The notes below the pieces were generated by a model that worked only from the letters and a program-made list of their open reading frames with translations, ran no database searches and had not been told where the DNA came from. From CAZCBN01 sp964496975 (GTDB lineage: Bacteria; Planctomycetota; Phycisphaerae; Phycisphaerales; UBA1924), in NCBI GenBank assembly GCA_964496975.1, contig CAZCBN010000021.1:1-35675 (forward strand): 35,675 bases of DNA, in the 5' to 3' direction. Shown here piece after piece: positions 25,070 through 34,046 of this stretch (its first letter is position 1; each line of letters opens with the position of its first letter). Position numbers and translations under genes: made by a program.

Positions 25070-26494
25070 GCCGCTGCCGCAGGGGTCGAACGAGCCGATC
25101 GCCGGGGCGACGGGATCGACGAGCCAAGCGTCGTTGCCGTCGAGGTCGACGAACTCGATCACCGCGATCGGCCCCGCGATGATCGTCTGCGGGATGACCT
25201 CCAGGAAGACCTCGGAGATGTTGCATGAGTCGCCGGAGAACTCGTTGGGCACGCGGGTCAGCATCGCCTCGGCGTTGCCGAAGGGGGCGTTGTCGAAGCC
25301 GAACGTGCGCAGGTTGCCGATAACCGTGAACTGCGGGCCCCCCGCGGGCGCGTCGGTGGCGACCACGTCGCCCGCGAAGGTGTTGGCGCCGATGATGGGG
25401 TCAAAGAGCTCGCGGTGCCAGATGAGCTGGCCGTTGGCGTCGACGCGCCACAGGCGGCCCGTGTTGCCGCCGTCGCCGAAGGGGGCGTTGCCCGCGACGG
25501 CGATGAGCCCCTCGCCGTCAAGGGTCATGCCCGAGAACGCGGGCTCGACGGTGTTGAAGCCGCCGGTGTGTCCCACGGCCGTGACGACGTCCAGGTCGGC
25601 GTCCAGCCGCACGTGCAGCGGCGAGAAGGAGCCGAACTGCACGCCCAGGTCGGAGTAGGCCGCGATGTGGTACCCGCCGCCGGGCAGCGCGACGATCGCG
25701 CGGGCTTCCTCGTACGCGTCGCTGCCGTCTTCGAGGCTCGGGCCCGACAGCACGGTGGCGTCGAGCGGGGCGCCGGTCGCGTCAACGCGCAGCACGAAGA
25801 TGTCCGCCCGCGACACGACCAGGTCGCTCGTGAACGCCGTGCCGACGGCGATCATGCCGCCCGCGCCGTCGGCCTGAACGTCGGCGACCACGAGCGTTTC
25901 AAAGTCTGCCGCGGGGAAGAGCGAGTACTCGCGGTTGAAGATCACCGCGTTGGACGTCGCGATCTTGGCGAGGTGCGCGAGCTGCCGGCCCGAGAACGAG
26001 GGCCCGGCGTCGCCCGAGCCGATCGTGCCGTCCGAGAGCCACGCGAGCGCCGGGCCGACGAACGACGGGCCGCCGGCGATCTCACGGCTCCAGACCAACG
26101 CGCCAGTGTCGCTGATGCGGGCGATGCGGATCTGCAGCGGGCTCTCGTCAAAGCTGATCGAGTCGCCCGCGACGATGAAGCCGCCGCCGAAGGCCGCGGG
26201 CAGCTCGAGCACGGCGCTGGCGCCGTTGGAATCGACCTCGCTGAGCCGCGTGGCCCAGAGCACGTTGCCCGCCACATCGGTGCGCACAAGCTCCGGGTCG
26301 GCCGTGAAGGTGTCCATGTCCGACACCTGGTGGTAAAAGGCAAAGCCGCCGTCGGCCGTGCGGGTGATGGCGCGGGCCGAGTCCTCCGAGTCCGCGGTGC
26401 CGATGTAACGGAGGAAGGGCTGCGCCGAGGCCGCGACCGCAAGACCCGAGACGGCGACACCGACAACGGCACGAATGACAGGGATATCGCGCAC
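24902..26494 (-). CDS. Secreted propeller-like protein with Cys-bracketed C-terminal repeat module
   Basis: The start is GTG at 26494 with GGAG eight bases upstream; the product is 530 residues. The signal peptide is AVVGVAVSGLAVAASA|Q. The body repeats a 'GGGFIVAGDS...RIARISDTGALVWSRE' pattern (also RTDVAGNVLWATRLSE, RLWRVDANGQLIWHRE), the blade rhythm of secreted beta-propeller or 'delta-60 repeat' proteins that list event values. I cannot name the family firmly. The C-terminus has CPADFNGDTVPGDI...FDFLAALD and DFNGDTSPADI...DAGCP, the same module as its neighbours; further cysteines (CNISEV, FDPCGSG) precede it. It is likely surface-attached or released. No enzymatic residues are recognised. 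Confidence 0.82.
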   Translation of the reverse strand: MRDIPVIRAVVGVAVSGLAVAASAQPFLRYIGTADSEDSARAITRTADGGFAFYHQVSDMDTFTADPELVRTDVAGNVLWATRLSEVDSNGASAVLELPAAFGGGFIVAGDSISFDESPLQIRIARISDTGALVWSREIAGGPSFVGPALAWLSDGTIGSGDAGPSFSGRQLAHLAKIATSNAVIFNREYSLFPAADFETLVVADVQADGAGGMIAVGTAFTSDLVVSRADIFVLRVDATGAPLDATVLSGPSLEDGSDAYEEARAIVALPGGGYHIAAYSDLGVQFGSFSPLHVRLDADLDVVTAVGHTGGFNTVEPAFSGMTLDGEGLIAVAGNAPFGDGGNTGRLWRVDANGQLIWHRELFDPIIGANTFAGDVVATDAPAGGPQFTVIGNLRTFGFDNAPFGNAEAMLTRVPNEFSGDSCNISEVFLEVIPQTIIAGPIAVIEFVDLDGNDAWLVDPVAPAIGSFDPCGSGPCPADFNGDTVPGDIFDLFDFLAALDGGLDFNGDTSPADIFDLFDFLAVLDAGCP

Positions 26495-26691
26495 GGCAGA
26501 GCTCCGTTGGCTGATGAGGGCGGGGACTTTCGCGTCGAATGTACAGGCCGGGGCGACGAAAAAGAAGCGCCAACCCGCGGATTCACACGGTCACCCCGGC
26601 CCACCCAAAGCCCCTACGTCTCCACGCGAGGGCAGAGCCGGATCGGCGAGGCGCGGTCGGGTCGGGGAGGACGCCGCCGGGTTGGGAAAGG

Positions 26692-27480
26692 TCAGGGGCA
26701 CCCCGCGTCAAACAGCGCGAGGTACGCCAGAACATCGAGGAAGTTGATCGCCCCGTCCGCGTTGCCCAGCGGCGTTTGGTCCGCCGCGGCCTCCGCCGCC
26801 GCAACGGCCGAGAGCGTCAGCAACACGTCCGCCGCGTCCAAGACGCCGAACGGCGGCGCGATGTCCGGCCCGCACACGCCGAAGGCGACGTCATCCAGAT
26901 CCACCCGCTCTTCCAACGCCTCCGACCCGAACTCCATCCCGATGAACACCGACTGCAGCGAGCCCAGCACCGTCGACACCTGGGCCGCGCTCGCGACCAC
27001 CCCCGATGCGCTCGACCCAACGCGCCACGCCCCCGGGCTCAGTCGCACGCTCCGCCGCGTCCACGTGTTCACCGGCGGCACGCCCAGGTCGGCCGAGATC
27101 GTCAGCCCCCCGCCGACAAGCACGACCAGCCGCCCATCGGGGAAACTCACGTCGCTCGTCCGCGTCACGTACCGCAGATAGCCACCCGAAAGCGCCGAGC
27201 GATTTCCGGACCACGCCACCGGCGCCGTAAAGAACGAGAAGTTCCCGTCCGGGTCCAACTCCGAGATGTACCCGCTCCGCCCCGCCCCCGGCCCGACATA
27301 GTCCGGCGTGAAGGTCGCGACGAGATTGAAACTCCCCGCCGGGTTCCCCCGCGTCTGCACCGACCAGCCCTCGATCCCCGAGTCAAACGTGCTGGAGAGC
27401 GGCGACGCGCCCTGCCCGTGGGCCGCCGCAGCGACGGCGACCAGCGAAACCGCCGAAAAACACGCACGCACCACGCGCAT
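26692..27480 (-). CDS. Secreted laminin-B-like protein with dockerin-type C-terminus
   Basis: The ATG at 27480 follows AGGGGG by seven bases; the product is 262 residues. The signal peptide is FSAVSLVAVAAAAHGQ. Residues about 30-185 match the laminin IV/B pattern: STFDSGIEGWSV, GNPAGSF, GYISELDPDGNFSFFTAPVAWSGN, SALSGGYLRYV, VVLVGGGLTIS and W-R-V..L.PGAW. A later GMEFGSEA...VDLDDVAFG strand closes it. The C-terminus (LGNADGAINFLDVLAYLALFDAGCP) is closer to a normal dockerin repeat (D/NxDGxxNxxDVLxYL) than the neighbouring modules. It still ends in the shared DAGCP and begins after VCGPDIAPP. A carbohydrate- or matrix-binding surface role is inferred. Confidence 0.82.
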   Translation of the reverse strand: MRVVRACFSAVSLVAVAAAAHGQGASPLSSTFDSGIEGWSVQTRGNPAGSFNLVATFTPDYVGPGAGRSGYISELDPDGNFSFFTAPVAWSGNRSALSGGYLRYVTRTSDVSFPDGRLVVLVGGGLTISADLGVPPVNTWTRRSVRLSPGAWRVGSSASGVVASAAQVSTVLGSLQSVFIGMEFGSEALEERVDLDDVAFGVCGPDIAPPFGVLDAADVLLTLSAVAAAEAAADQTPLGNADGAINFLDVLAYLALFDAGCP

Positions 27481-27567
27481 CGAGACCCCCTTCGGATCGA
27501 AGACCGAAGAGAGGATACAGCCCGCCCGGGTCCATAGACAGACCGGGCCAACAATTTGATCGCCGTA

Positions 27568-27590
27568 CCCGGCCCGTCCAGAGGGCCGGG
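27568..27590 (-). terminator. GC-only hairpin after atpA
   Basis: CCCGGCCC, seven bases and GGGCCGGG form a perfect 8-bp stem just beyond the atpA stop (27599, minus strand). No U-run follows. It is consistent with atpA being transcribed as a single-gene unit. Confidence 0.5.
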
Positions 27591-27598
27591 GGTCGCGC

Positions 27599-29182
<1,584 letters not shown>

Positions 29183-29629
29183 GGCGGGACACTCCTCTGG
29201 GCAGCCCGACGGCCGGACGCCGCGGGGCCGATACGGTAGCGGCGTCCCCCGCCCCGGTCCTCCCCGCCCCGACACTTCCCCACGCCCTCCGGTGGCCGGC
29301 CTGCCCCCCGCCCACCCGCAGCCCACCCGCAGCCCGCCCGCAGCCCGCTTGCAGCCCGCTTGCGGTGGGACCGGCGTCCCGACGGCCCTGTTTCCCTCCC
29401 TCTCTCGCCCTCCCTCCCTCAACCCCGCAGCGCCGACCGGCGTCCGGTCCACCCCTCCTCATCTCCCGTCCGCCTTCCCGCGTCACCCGGGCCGATTGCT
29501 AATTCCGAACCCGTCGTCAATCAATCCGCCAACTCCCGTCGACACCCGTCCCTCCCGGGCTCCCTTTGCGGTTCCGGTCCCGCGCTCCCGTCGAGCCCGG
29601 CCCGGGTGCACTCTTTGGGGGGTCGTGCC
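29183..29629. other. 447-base divergent spacer with 11-bp minisatellite
   Basis: It separates atpA (minus) from the PEP-CTERM gene (plus), so both promoters should be here. It contains the minisatellite at 29310-29364, a pyrimidine-rich tract near 29390-29420 (CCTCCCTCTCTCGCCCTCC) and the least GC-rich part at 29490-29530 (GATTGCTAATTCC), the best guess for the rightward promoter. No gene is supported. Confidence 0.5.
29310..29364. repeat. 11-bp tandem repeat (GCCCACCCGCA), five copies
   Basis: Five consecutive 11-base units run from 29310 to 29364: two GCCCACCCGCA, one GCCCGCCCGCA and two of GCCCGCTTGC(A). As 11 is not a multiple of three and the spacer is noncoding, this is a true minisatellite. 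It is likely variable in copy number between related strains. Confidence 0.75.
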
Positions 29630-30319
29630 ATGTTTGCTCGTTGCCTGATCGCCGCCGCCGCGTCCGCCGCCACTGCCCACGCCGGCATCCTGGAGTCCGC
29701 GACCTTCAGCGCCAACGTCGCCGCCAGCGCCAGCATCACCGACGCCGGCGGCACCCTCGACGATCAGGACTCCACGTTCTTGAACGAACTCCCCGCCTCC
29801 GCCGACTTCGCCGCCGGGGTCGACCTCCTCGACGGCTCCTTCTCCTACGCCAGCGCGAGCCTCGCCGCCTCCCTCGCCAACGGGGTCCTCACCGCCTCCG
29901 GCTCGGTCTCCTCCGACGTGGACAACGCCGACGCCGCCATCGGCGGCGTCGCCTCGGCTTCCTCAGGCTTCACCCTCACCTTCACCATCGAAGAAGGCGA
30001 CGCCCGCATCTGGTGCCTCGACGGCTTCGCCGGCGGCGTGCACGCCGACGCCGGAGTCTCCCTCTCCTCCGCGTCCGAACTCCTCTTCTCCTCCTCCGAG
30101 GACGAAGACTCCGACTGGACCAACAACGGGACCATCATCGGCCCCGGCACCTACACCCTGTCCGCCGGCACCTCCGCGGGCAGCGATCTCGACTTCTTTA
30201 ACGGCCTCTTCGCCGACGCCAGCTTTGCTCTGACCTTCACCCTCAAGCCCGTCCCCGCCCCCGGCACCGCGGCCCTTGTCGCCGCGGGCGCGCTGGTCGT
30301 CGCACGCCGCCGCCGCTGA
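29630..30319 (+). CDS. PEP-CTERM-type exported protein
   Basis: The ATG at 29630 follows a GGGGGG run by seven bases; the longer frame upstream is not credible. The product is 229 residues. A signal peptide (LIAAAASAATAHA) leads into a low-complexity, acidic, Ser/Ala/Asp-rich body (SATFSANVAASASITDAGG, FSYASASLAASLANG, SSSEDEDSDWTNNG) with beta-strand character. The C-terminus is VPAPGTAALVAAGALVVARRRR: a proline-rich motif, a hydrophobic helix and a four-Arg cluster. This is the layout of PEP-CTERM/exosortase sorting signals (variant VPAPG). Exosortase would cleave it and attach the protein to surface material; no exosortase gene is in this window. Confidence 0.82.
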   Translation: MFARCLIAAAASAATAHAGILESATFSANVAASASITDAGGTLDDQDSTFLNELPASADFAAGVDLLDGSFSYASASLAASLANGVLTASGSVSSDVDNADAAIGGVASASSGFTLTFTIEEGDARIWCLDGFAGGVHADAGVSLSSASELLFSSSEDEDSDWTNNGTIIGPGTYTLSAGTSAGSDLDFFNGLFADASFALTFTLKPVPAPGTAALVAAGALVVARRRR

Positions 30320-30336
30320 GGCCGCCGAGCCCTCGG

Positions 30337-31386
30337 TCAGGTCCCCGCGCCGGTCGCGGGCGCGGCCTCGTCGCCGTCCGGCTCCACCGGGGCCGGCCGC
30401 CGCTTCACGCTCAGGCCGATCTCGCCGCCCTCAAACTCCGCCGTCACACCCGCCGGCACGCCGAACAGCTCAACCTTCTTCGTCTCGACGCCCTTTTCCA
30501 GCTCGTCCGCAGTCAGCCGCACCGCCGCCACCAGCTTCACCTCGTACCGGCTCAGCCGGTCGATCACCTCCAGCGGCCCGCTCACCCGCACGTCGCGCAG
30601 CGACTCTGACCCCGGCGACACCCGCACCTCCCACACCGTCGCCGCGTCGGGGCTCAGCAAGAGCTCCACCGGCACCAGCGGGATCACCGCCGTCCGCGTC
30701 CGGTTCCGCAGCGTCAGCTCCACCGTCACGCGCGGCGGCTCCACCCGCAGCTTCCACGCCCCCGCAGGCGTCTCCGGCAGTTCAACCCCCACGCCCGCCA
30801 CACGCTCCACCCGCCCCGGCCGCAGGCCCTGCAACTGCTCCGCCTTCACGCGCGCCACCACGCGGTCCGGCAAGCGCGAGATCACCCCCGCCGGCCCGAT
30901 CACCCGCACCGCCTGGGGCGACACCACCGCCGGCCCCTCCAGCTCCACCGCCGGCACGTCGGCCACCACCGGCAGTTCCACCTCCGCCACCGCCGCCACC
31001 TCAAGCCGCACCGTCGGCGGACGCGTCTCCACCACCGTCAGGCCCGTGCCGTCGATCGCGGCGCTGCGGCGGATCGCGTTGGCAAGCTGCACCGTCTGCT
31101 CGCCCGGCTCGGCGTTCAACTCCTCACCAAGCCGCAGCGTGACGGCCCGCAACGCGTCGGCCCGGGCCCGGTCCATCGCGTGCGTCGGCCCGCTCAGCGA
31201 GATCTCCACCGTGCCCGTCCACGCCTCGTCCGGGTGCACCCGCACCAGCCGCTGGTCCGACCCCGCCTCAAACGCCACCGTCGTGGAGACCGTCGAGCCG
31301 CGCAGCGTCTGCGACTCCGCCGCCGACCACACCAGCAGCGTCACCACCGTCACCAGCGCCAGGTTGGCGAGCATCGACGCCTTCAC
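30337..31386 (-). CDS. cdaR: YbbR-domain protein CdaR (regulator of diadenylate cyclase)
   Basis: The product is 349 residues. Its GTG at 31386 overlaps the cdaA stop by four bases (GTGA). One N-terminal membrane helix (ANLALVTVVTLLVWSAA) is followed by an extracytoplasmic part with repeated YbbR-like beta domains: strands of the form 'VEISLSGPTHAMDRAR' and 'VRVIGPAGVISRLPDRVVARV', 'VRVSGPLEVIDRLSRYEVKLVAAVRL'. The tail is acidic and Pro-rich. CdaR proteins bind and modulate CdaA in Firmicutes. The cdaA-cdaR pairing here suggests the same role. The GlmM gene often found beside the pair is not in this window. Confidence 0.85.
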   Translation of the reverse strand: MKASMLANLALVTVVTLLVWSAAESQTLRGSTVSTTVAFEAGSDQRLVRVHPDEAWTGTVEISLSGPTHAMDRARADALRAVTLRLGEELNAEPGEQTVQLANAIRRSAAIDGTGLTVVETRPPTVRLEVAAVAEVELPVVADVPAVELEGPAVVSPQAVRVIGPAGVISRLPDRVVARVKAEQLQGLRPGRVERVAGVGVELPETPAGAWKLRVEPPRVTVELTLRNRTRTAVIPLVPVELLLSPDAATVWEVRVSPGSESLRDVRVSGPLEVIDRLSRYEVKLVAAVRLTADELEKGVETKKVELFGVPAGVTAEFEGGEIGLSVKRRPAPVEPDGDEAAPATGAGT

Positions 31387-32381
31387 GCCCCCACCTTCCG
31401 ATCCGCGGCCCGGCCCTCTGCCCCCGCCTCGCCCAACCCGCCCCGGGTCTCGGCCAGCCCGCCCCGGGTCCGCATCACCGGCTCCAGCGGCTCCGCCTCG
31501 ACGTCCGCGTCCGCTTCATCCACGGCCCGACCCGTCGCCGCCGCCGATCGGCCCCCGTCCTCCGGCTCGTCGTCCACGCCGCCCCGTACGCCGAGCCGCT
31601 CGGCCAGCTCCCGCGCCAGGTCGTCCCCGGCGTACGCCCGGCTCAGCCGCCCCCGCTGCGCGATGCGCACCGTCCCCTTCTCCTCACTCACCACCAGCAC
31701 CACCGCGTCGGTTTCCTTCGTCACGCCCACCGCCGCCCGGTGCCGGCTTCCCAGCTCGGGGTCGGGCATGTCCTCGGGCTCGGCGAGCGGGAGCTGCACC
31801 CCCGCCGCCGCGAGCCGCTCGCCCCGCACCACCACCGCCAGGTCGTGCAGCGCCGACCCCGGCGTGAAGATCGTCTGCAGCAGCCGCGCCGACACCCGCG
31901 CGTCCAGCTCCGTTCCGCCCTCGATCAACCCGCGCAGCCCGAGCTGGCGCTCAAAGACGATCAACGCCCCGAACCGCTGCTTGCTCAGATACCCGCACGC
32001 GTCGCACGCCGCCGCGATGACCCGCTGCCGCTCCGAGCCCTTGGCCCGGAAGCTCGGCCCCTCGCCGAGCCGGATCAGCCCCCGCCGCAGCTCCGGCTGG
32101 AACACCACCACCATCGCCACCGCCGCCAGCGCCAGCAGCCGGTCCGCCAGATAGCTCAGCCGCCCGAACAGCCGCCCGCCCTCCCCAAGGCTCAGCAGCA
32201 CCACGCCCACCGCCGCGATCAGCAAAAGCCCCTTCAGCGCCCCCGCCGCCCGCGTCCCCTGCACAAACCGCACCAACGCGAACACCACGAGCCAGATGAC
32301 CGCGAGCTCCACGGCCACCGCCCACAGCGAGTAACTCGCCAACCGCTCCAGCAACGAGTTCAGCCGCTCGATCACCGCCAC
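31383..32381 (-). CDS. cdaA: Diadenylate cyclase CdaA, DLA variant
   Basis: The start is uncertain: GTG at 32381 (VAVIERLNSLL, after a GGGGGG run) is preferred, with other GTGs at 32375 and 32429. That gives about 332 residues. It converts two ATP into c-di-AMP at the membrane. Three hydrophobic segments (AVAVELAVIWLVVFALV, ALKGLLLIAAVGVVLLSL, LLALAAVAMVVVFQPELRR) precede the DisA_N domain: RFGALIVFERQLGL, TPGSALHDLAVVVRGERL, LGSRHRAAVGVTKETDAVVLVVSEEKG. The RHR motif (213-215) is intact, but the usual DGA ATP-binding motif reads DLA (180-182). A long acidic Glu/Asp tail follows. It is co-transcribed with cdaR. The substitution may alter or abolish activity. Confidence 0.88.
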   Translation of the reverse strand: MAVIERLNSLLERLASYSLWAVAVELAVIWLVVFALVRFVQGTRAAGALKGLLLIAAVGVVLLSLGEGGRLFGRLSYLADRLLALAAVAMVVVFQPELRRGLIRLGEGPSFRAKGSERQRVIAAACDACGYLSKQRFGALIVFERQLGLRGLIEGGTELDARVSARLLQTIFTPGSALHDLAVVVRGERLAAAGVQLPLAEPEDMPDPELGSRHRAAVGVTKETDAVVLVVSEEKGTVRIAQRGRLSRAYAGDDLARELAERLGVRGGVDDEPEDGGRSAAATGRAVDEADADVEAEPLEPVMRTRGGLAETRGGLGEAGAEGRAADRKVGA

Positions 32382-32504
32382 GGCCTGTCCCCCCGGGCCG
32401 CCGGGCCTTGAACGCCGCGCACACCCCACGACGGCGACGGTTCACCGTAGCCCCCGCCCCGCCCCCCCACCTCGGACCAACCCCCCCCACCCTCCTCCTT
32501 TCCC

Positions 32505-32520
32505 CCCCCCCCCCCCCCCC
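32505..32520. repeat. Poly-C tract flanking an assembly gap
   Basis: Sixteen or more consecutive C residues run directly into the N gap. This is probably where the assembler failed, and base counts here are unreliable. Confidence 0.8.
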
Positions 32521-32530
32521 NNNNNNNNNN
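32521..32530. other. Assembly gap (10 N) upstream of the NifU-N-domain gene
   Basis: Ten unresolved bases follow the C-tract. The start codon and first residues of the downstream NifU-N-domain gene fall in this gap or the tract, and the cdaA promoter region lies just to the left. Confidence 0.95.
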
Positions 32531-32531
32531 C

Positions 32532-32792
32532 ACCGCCGTCGACCCAACCCCAAACCCCCACGCCCTCAGAATCACCCTCACCCCAAGCCCCGGCCCGACC
32601 CCCCGCTCCTACCGCGCCCCCGACGCCGCCCACGCCGCCGCCGACCCCCTCGCCCTCGCCCTCTTCGCCGTCCCCGGCGTCACGGGGCTGCTCATCCACA
32701 CCACCTTCATCACCGTCACCAAGTCCCCCGAAACCCCTTGGAAAAAGCTCCGCCCCCTCCTCCTCCACACCCTCCAGCACGCCCCCACCTGA
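32532..32792 (+). CDS. NifU N-terminal (Nfu_N) domain protein, 5' end lost in assembly gap
   Basis: There is no start codon because the gene begins in the gap, so it is easily missed. The 86 visible residues start TAVDPTPNPHALRITL and include SYRAPDAAHAAADPLALALFAVPGVTGLLIH, TTFITVTKSPETPWKKLRPLLLHTLQHAPT. They match the Nfu_N pattern (PF08712): a TPNPxxLxF strand, a run ending SPLAxxLFxIxGVxxVF, then FITVTKxxxxxWxxLKPxI. This is the non-Fe-S domain of human NFU1 and bacterial Nfu scaffolds, used in iron-sulfur protein maturation. No C-terminal CxxC NifU domain follows, so it is an Nfu_N-only protein. MutY, an Fe-S enzyme, lies just downstream on the same strand. Confidence 0.82.
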   Translation, partial: TAVDPTPNPHALRITLTPSPGPTPRSYRAPDAAHAAADPLALALFAVPGVTGLLIHTTFITVTKSPETPWKKLRPLLLHTLQHAPT

Positions 32793-32867
32793 CCCCCCGC
32801 CCGCCGCGCCTGACCCCTCCCCGCTTCAGCCCTCCCCGCCGCAGCCATCTCCTACCTTCCCCCGACC

Positions 32868-33944
32868 ATGCCGCGCCGCCCGACCGCTCCCCCCTCCTCT
32901 CCCCGCGCCCTCACCGACCTCCTCGCGTCCTGGTTCCGCGCCCACGCCCGCCCCTTCCCCTGGCGAGCCCCATCGAGCGACCCTTCCCTCCGCCGCCACC
33001 CCTACCACGTCCTCGTCTCCGAGTTCATGCTCCAGCAGACCCAAACCTCCCGCGTCGCCGAGCGCTTCCCCCGCTTCCTCGCCCGCTTCCCCACCCCCGC
33101 GGCCCTTGCCGCCGCCGACGAATCCGAGGTCCTCGCCGAATGGTCGGGCCTGGGCTATTACCGCCGCGCCAAACTGCTCCACGCCGCCGCCAAGGCCATC
33201 GCCACCCACCACCAAGGCCAGATCCCAAGCGACCCAACCACCCTCCGCGCCCTCCCCGGCGTCGGCCCCTACACCGCAGGCGCCATCGCCAGCATCGCCT
33301 TCAACCTCCCCGCCCCCCTCGTCGACGGCAACGTCGCCCGCGTCCTCCTCCGCCTGCAGGGCCAGCCCCTCCCCCCAACCGCCCCCGCCACCCAGCGCCA
33401 CCTCTGGCACCACGCCGAATCGCTCGTCCAGGCCGCAAAGGACCCCGGCGACTTCAACGAAGCCCTCATGGAACTCGGCGCCACCACCTGCACGCCAAAG
33501 AACCCCGCGTGCGACCGCTGCCCCTGGCGCGCCCACTGCCACGCCGCACGCGACGGCACGCAACACGAGATCCCCGCCCCCAAGCCGCGAGCCAAGCAAA
33601 CCCCGCTCTACGCCGCCGCCGTCCTGGTGGAAGACGCCGAAGGCCGCGTCCTGGTCGAACAACGCCCCCCGAAAGGCTTGTGGGCCGGCCTCTGGCAACC
33701 CCCAACCCTGGAACGCGACGACCGCCCGCCAACACGGGAAGAAATCGAACAGGCCCTGGGCGTGCAAGGCCTGAAAGAACTCGACCGCTTCACGCACGCG
33801 ACGACGCACAGGCGCGTGACTTTCGTGCTATACCGAGCATCTGGCGCAGTCTTACTGGAAGACCGCGAATATCGGACTCGATTATCCATAAACTCCTTGG
33901 CTTTAGGCAGCCCCCAACGTCGAGTGCTGTTTCTCGAAGCGTGA
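32868..33944 (+). CDS. mutY: A/G-specific adenine glycosylase MutY
   Basis: The product is 358 residues from the ATG at 32868. It removes adenine paired with 8-oxoguanine. HhH-GPD motifs are complete: SEFMLQQTQTSRV with catalytic Glu52, WSGLGYYRRAK, LPGVGPYTAGAIASIAF at 129-145 and VDGNVARVL with catalytic Asp153. The 4Fe-4S cluster is Cys208-x6-Cys215-x2-Cys218-x5-Cys224. A NUDIX-like C-terminal domain (YAAAVLVEDAEGRVLVEQRP, GLWAGLWQPP) recognises 8-oxoG. The last 40 codons (from about 33820) lose the C-ending codon bias of the rest, so the 3' end may come from or be changed by the foreign segment that follows. The frame still ends like a MutY (SPQRRVLFLEA). Confidence 0.93.
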   Translation: MPRRPTAPPSSPRALTDLLASWFRAHARPFPWRAPSSDPSLRRHPYHVLVSEFMLQQTQTSRVAERFPRFLARFPTPAALAAADESEVLAEWSGLGYYRRAKLLHAAAKAIATHHQGQIPSDPTTLRALPGVGPYTAGAIASIAFNLPAPLVDGNVARVLLRLQGQPLPPTAPATQRHLWHHAESLVQAAKDPGDFNEALMELGATTCTPKNPACDRCPWRAHCHAARDGTQHEIPAPKPRAKQTPLYAAAVLVEDAEGRVLVEQRPPKGLWAGLWQPPTLERDDRPPTREEIEQALGVQGLKELDRFTHATTHRRVTFVLYRASGAVLLEDREYRTRLSINSLALGSPQRRVLFLEA

Positions 33945-34046
33945 TGATCGGATGAGCGTGCCCAAGTGGATCGCCAGAGGCAACCGGCAGAGAATGGTTA
34001 CACTCGGTGGTCGTAGAGGTTTTGTTTCACGGAGAGAGGTGATCGC

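Noticed and set aside
29310..29364. CRISPR-like array
   Set aside because: The unit is only 11 bases, with no unique spacers between copies.
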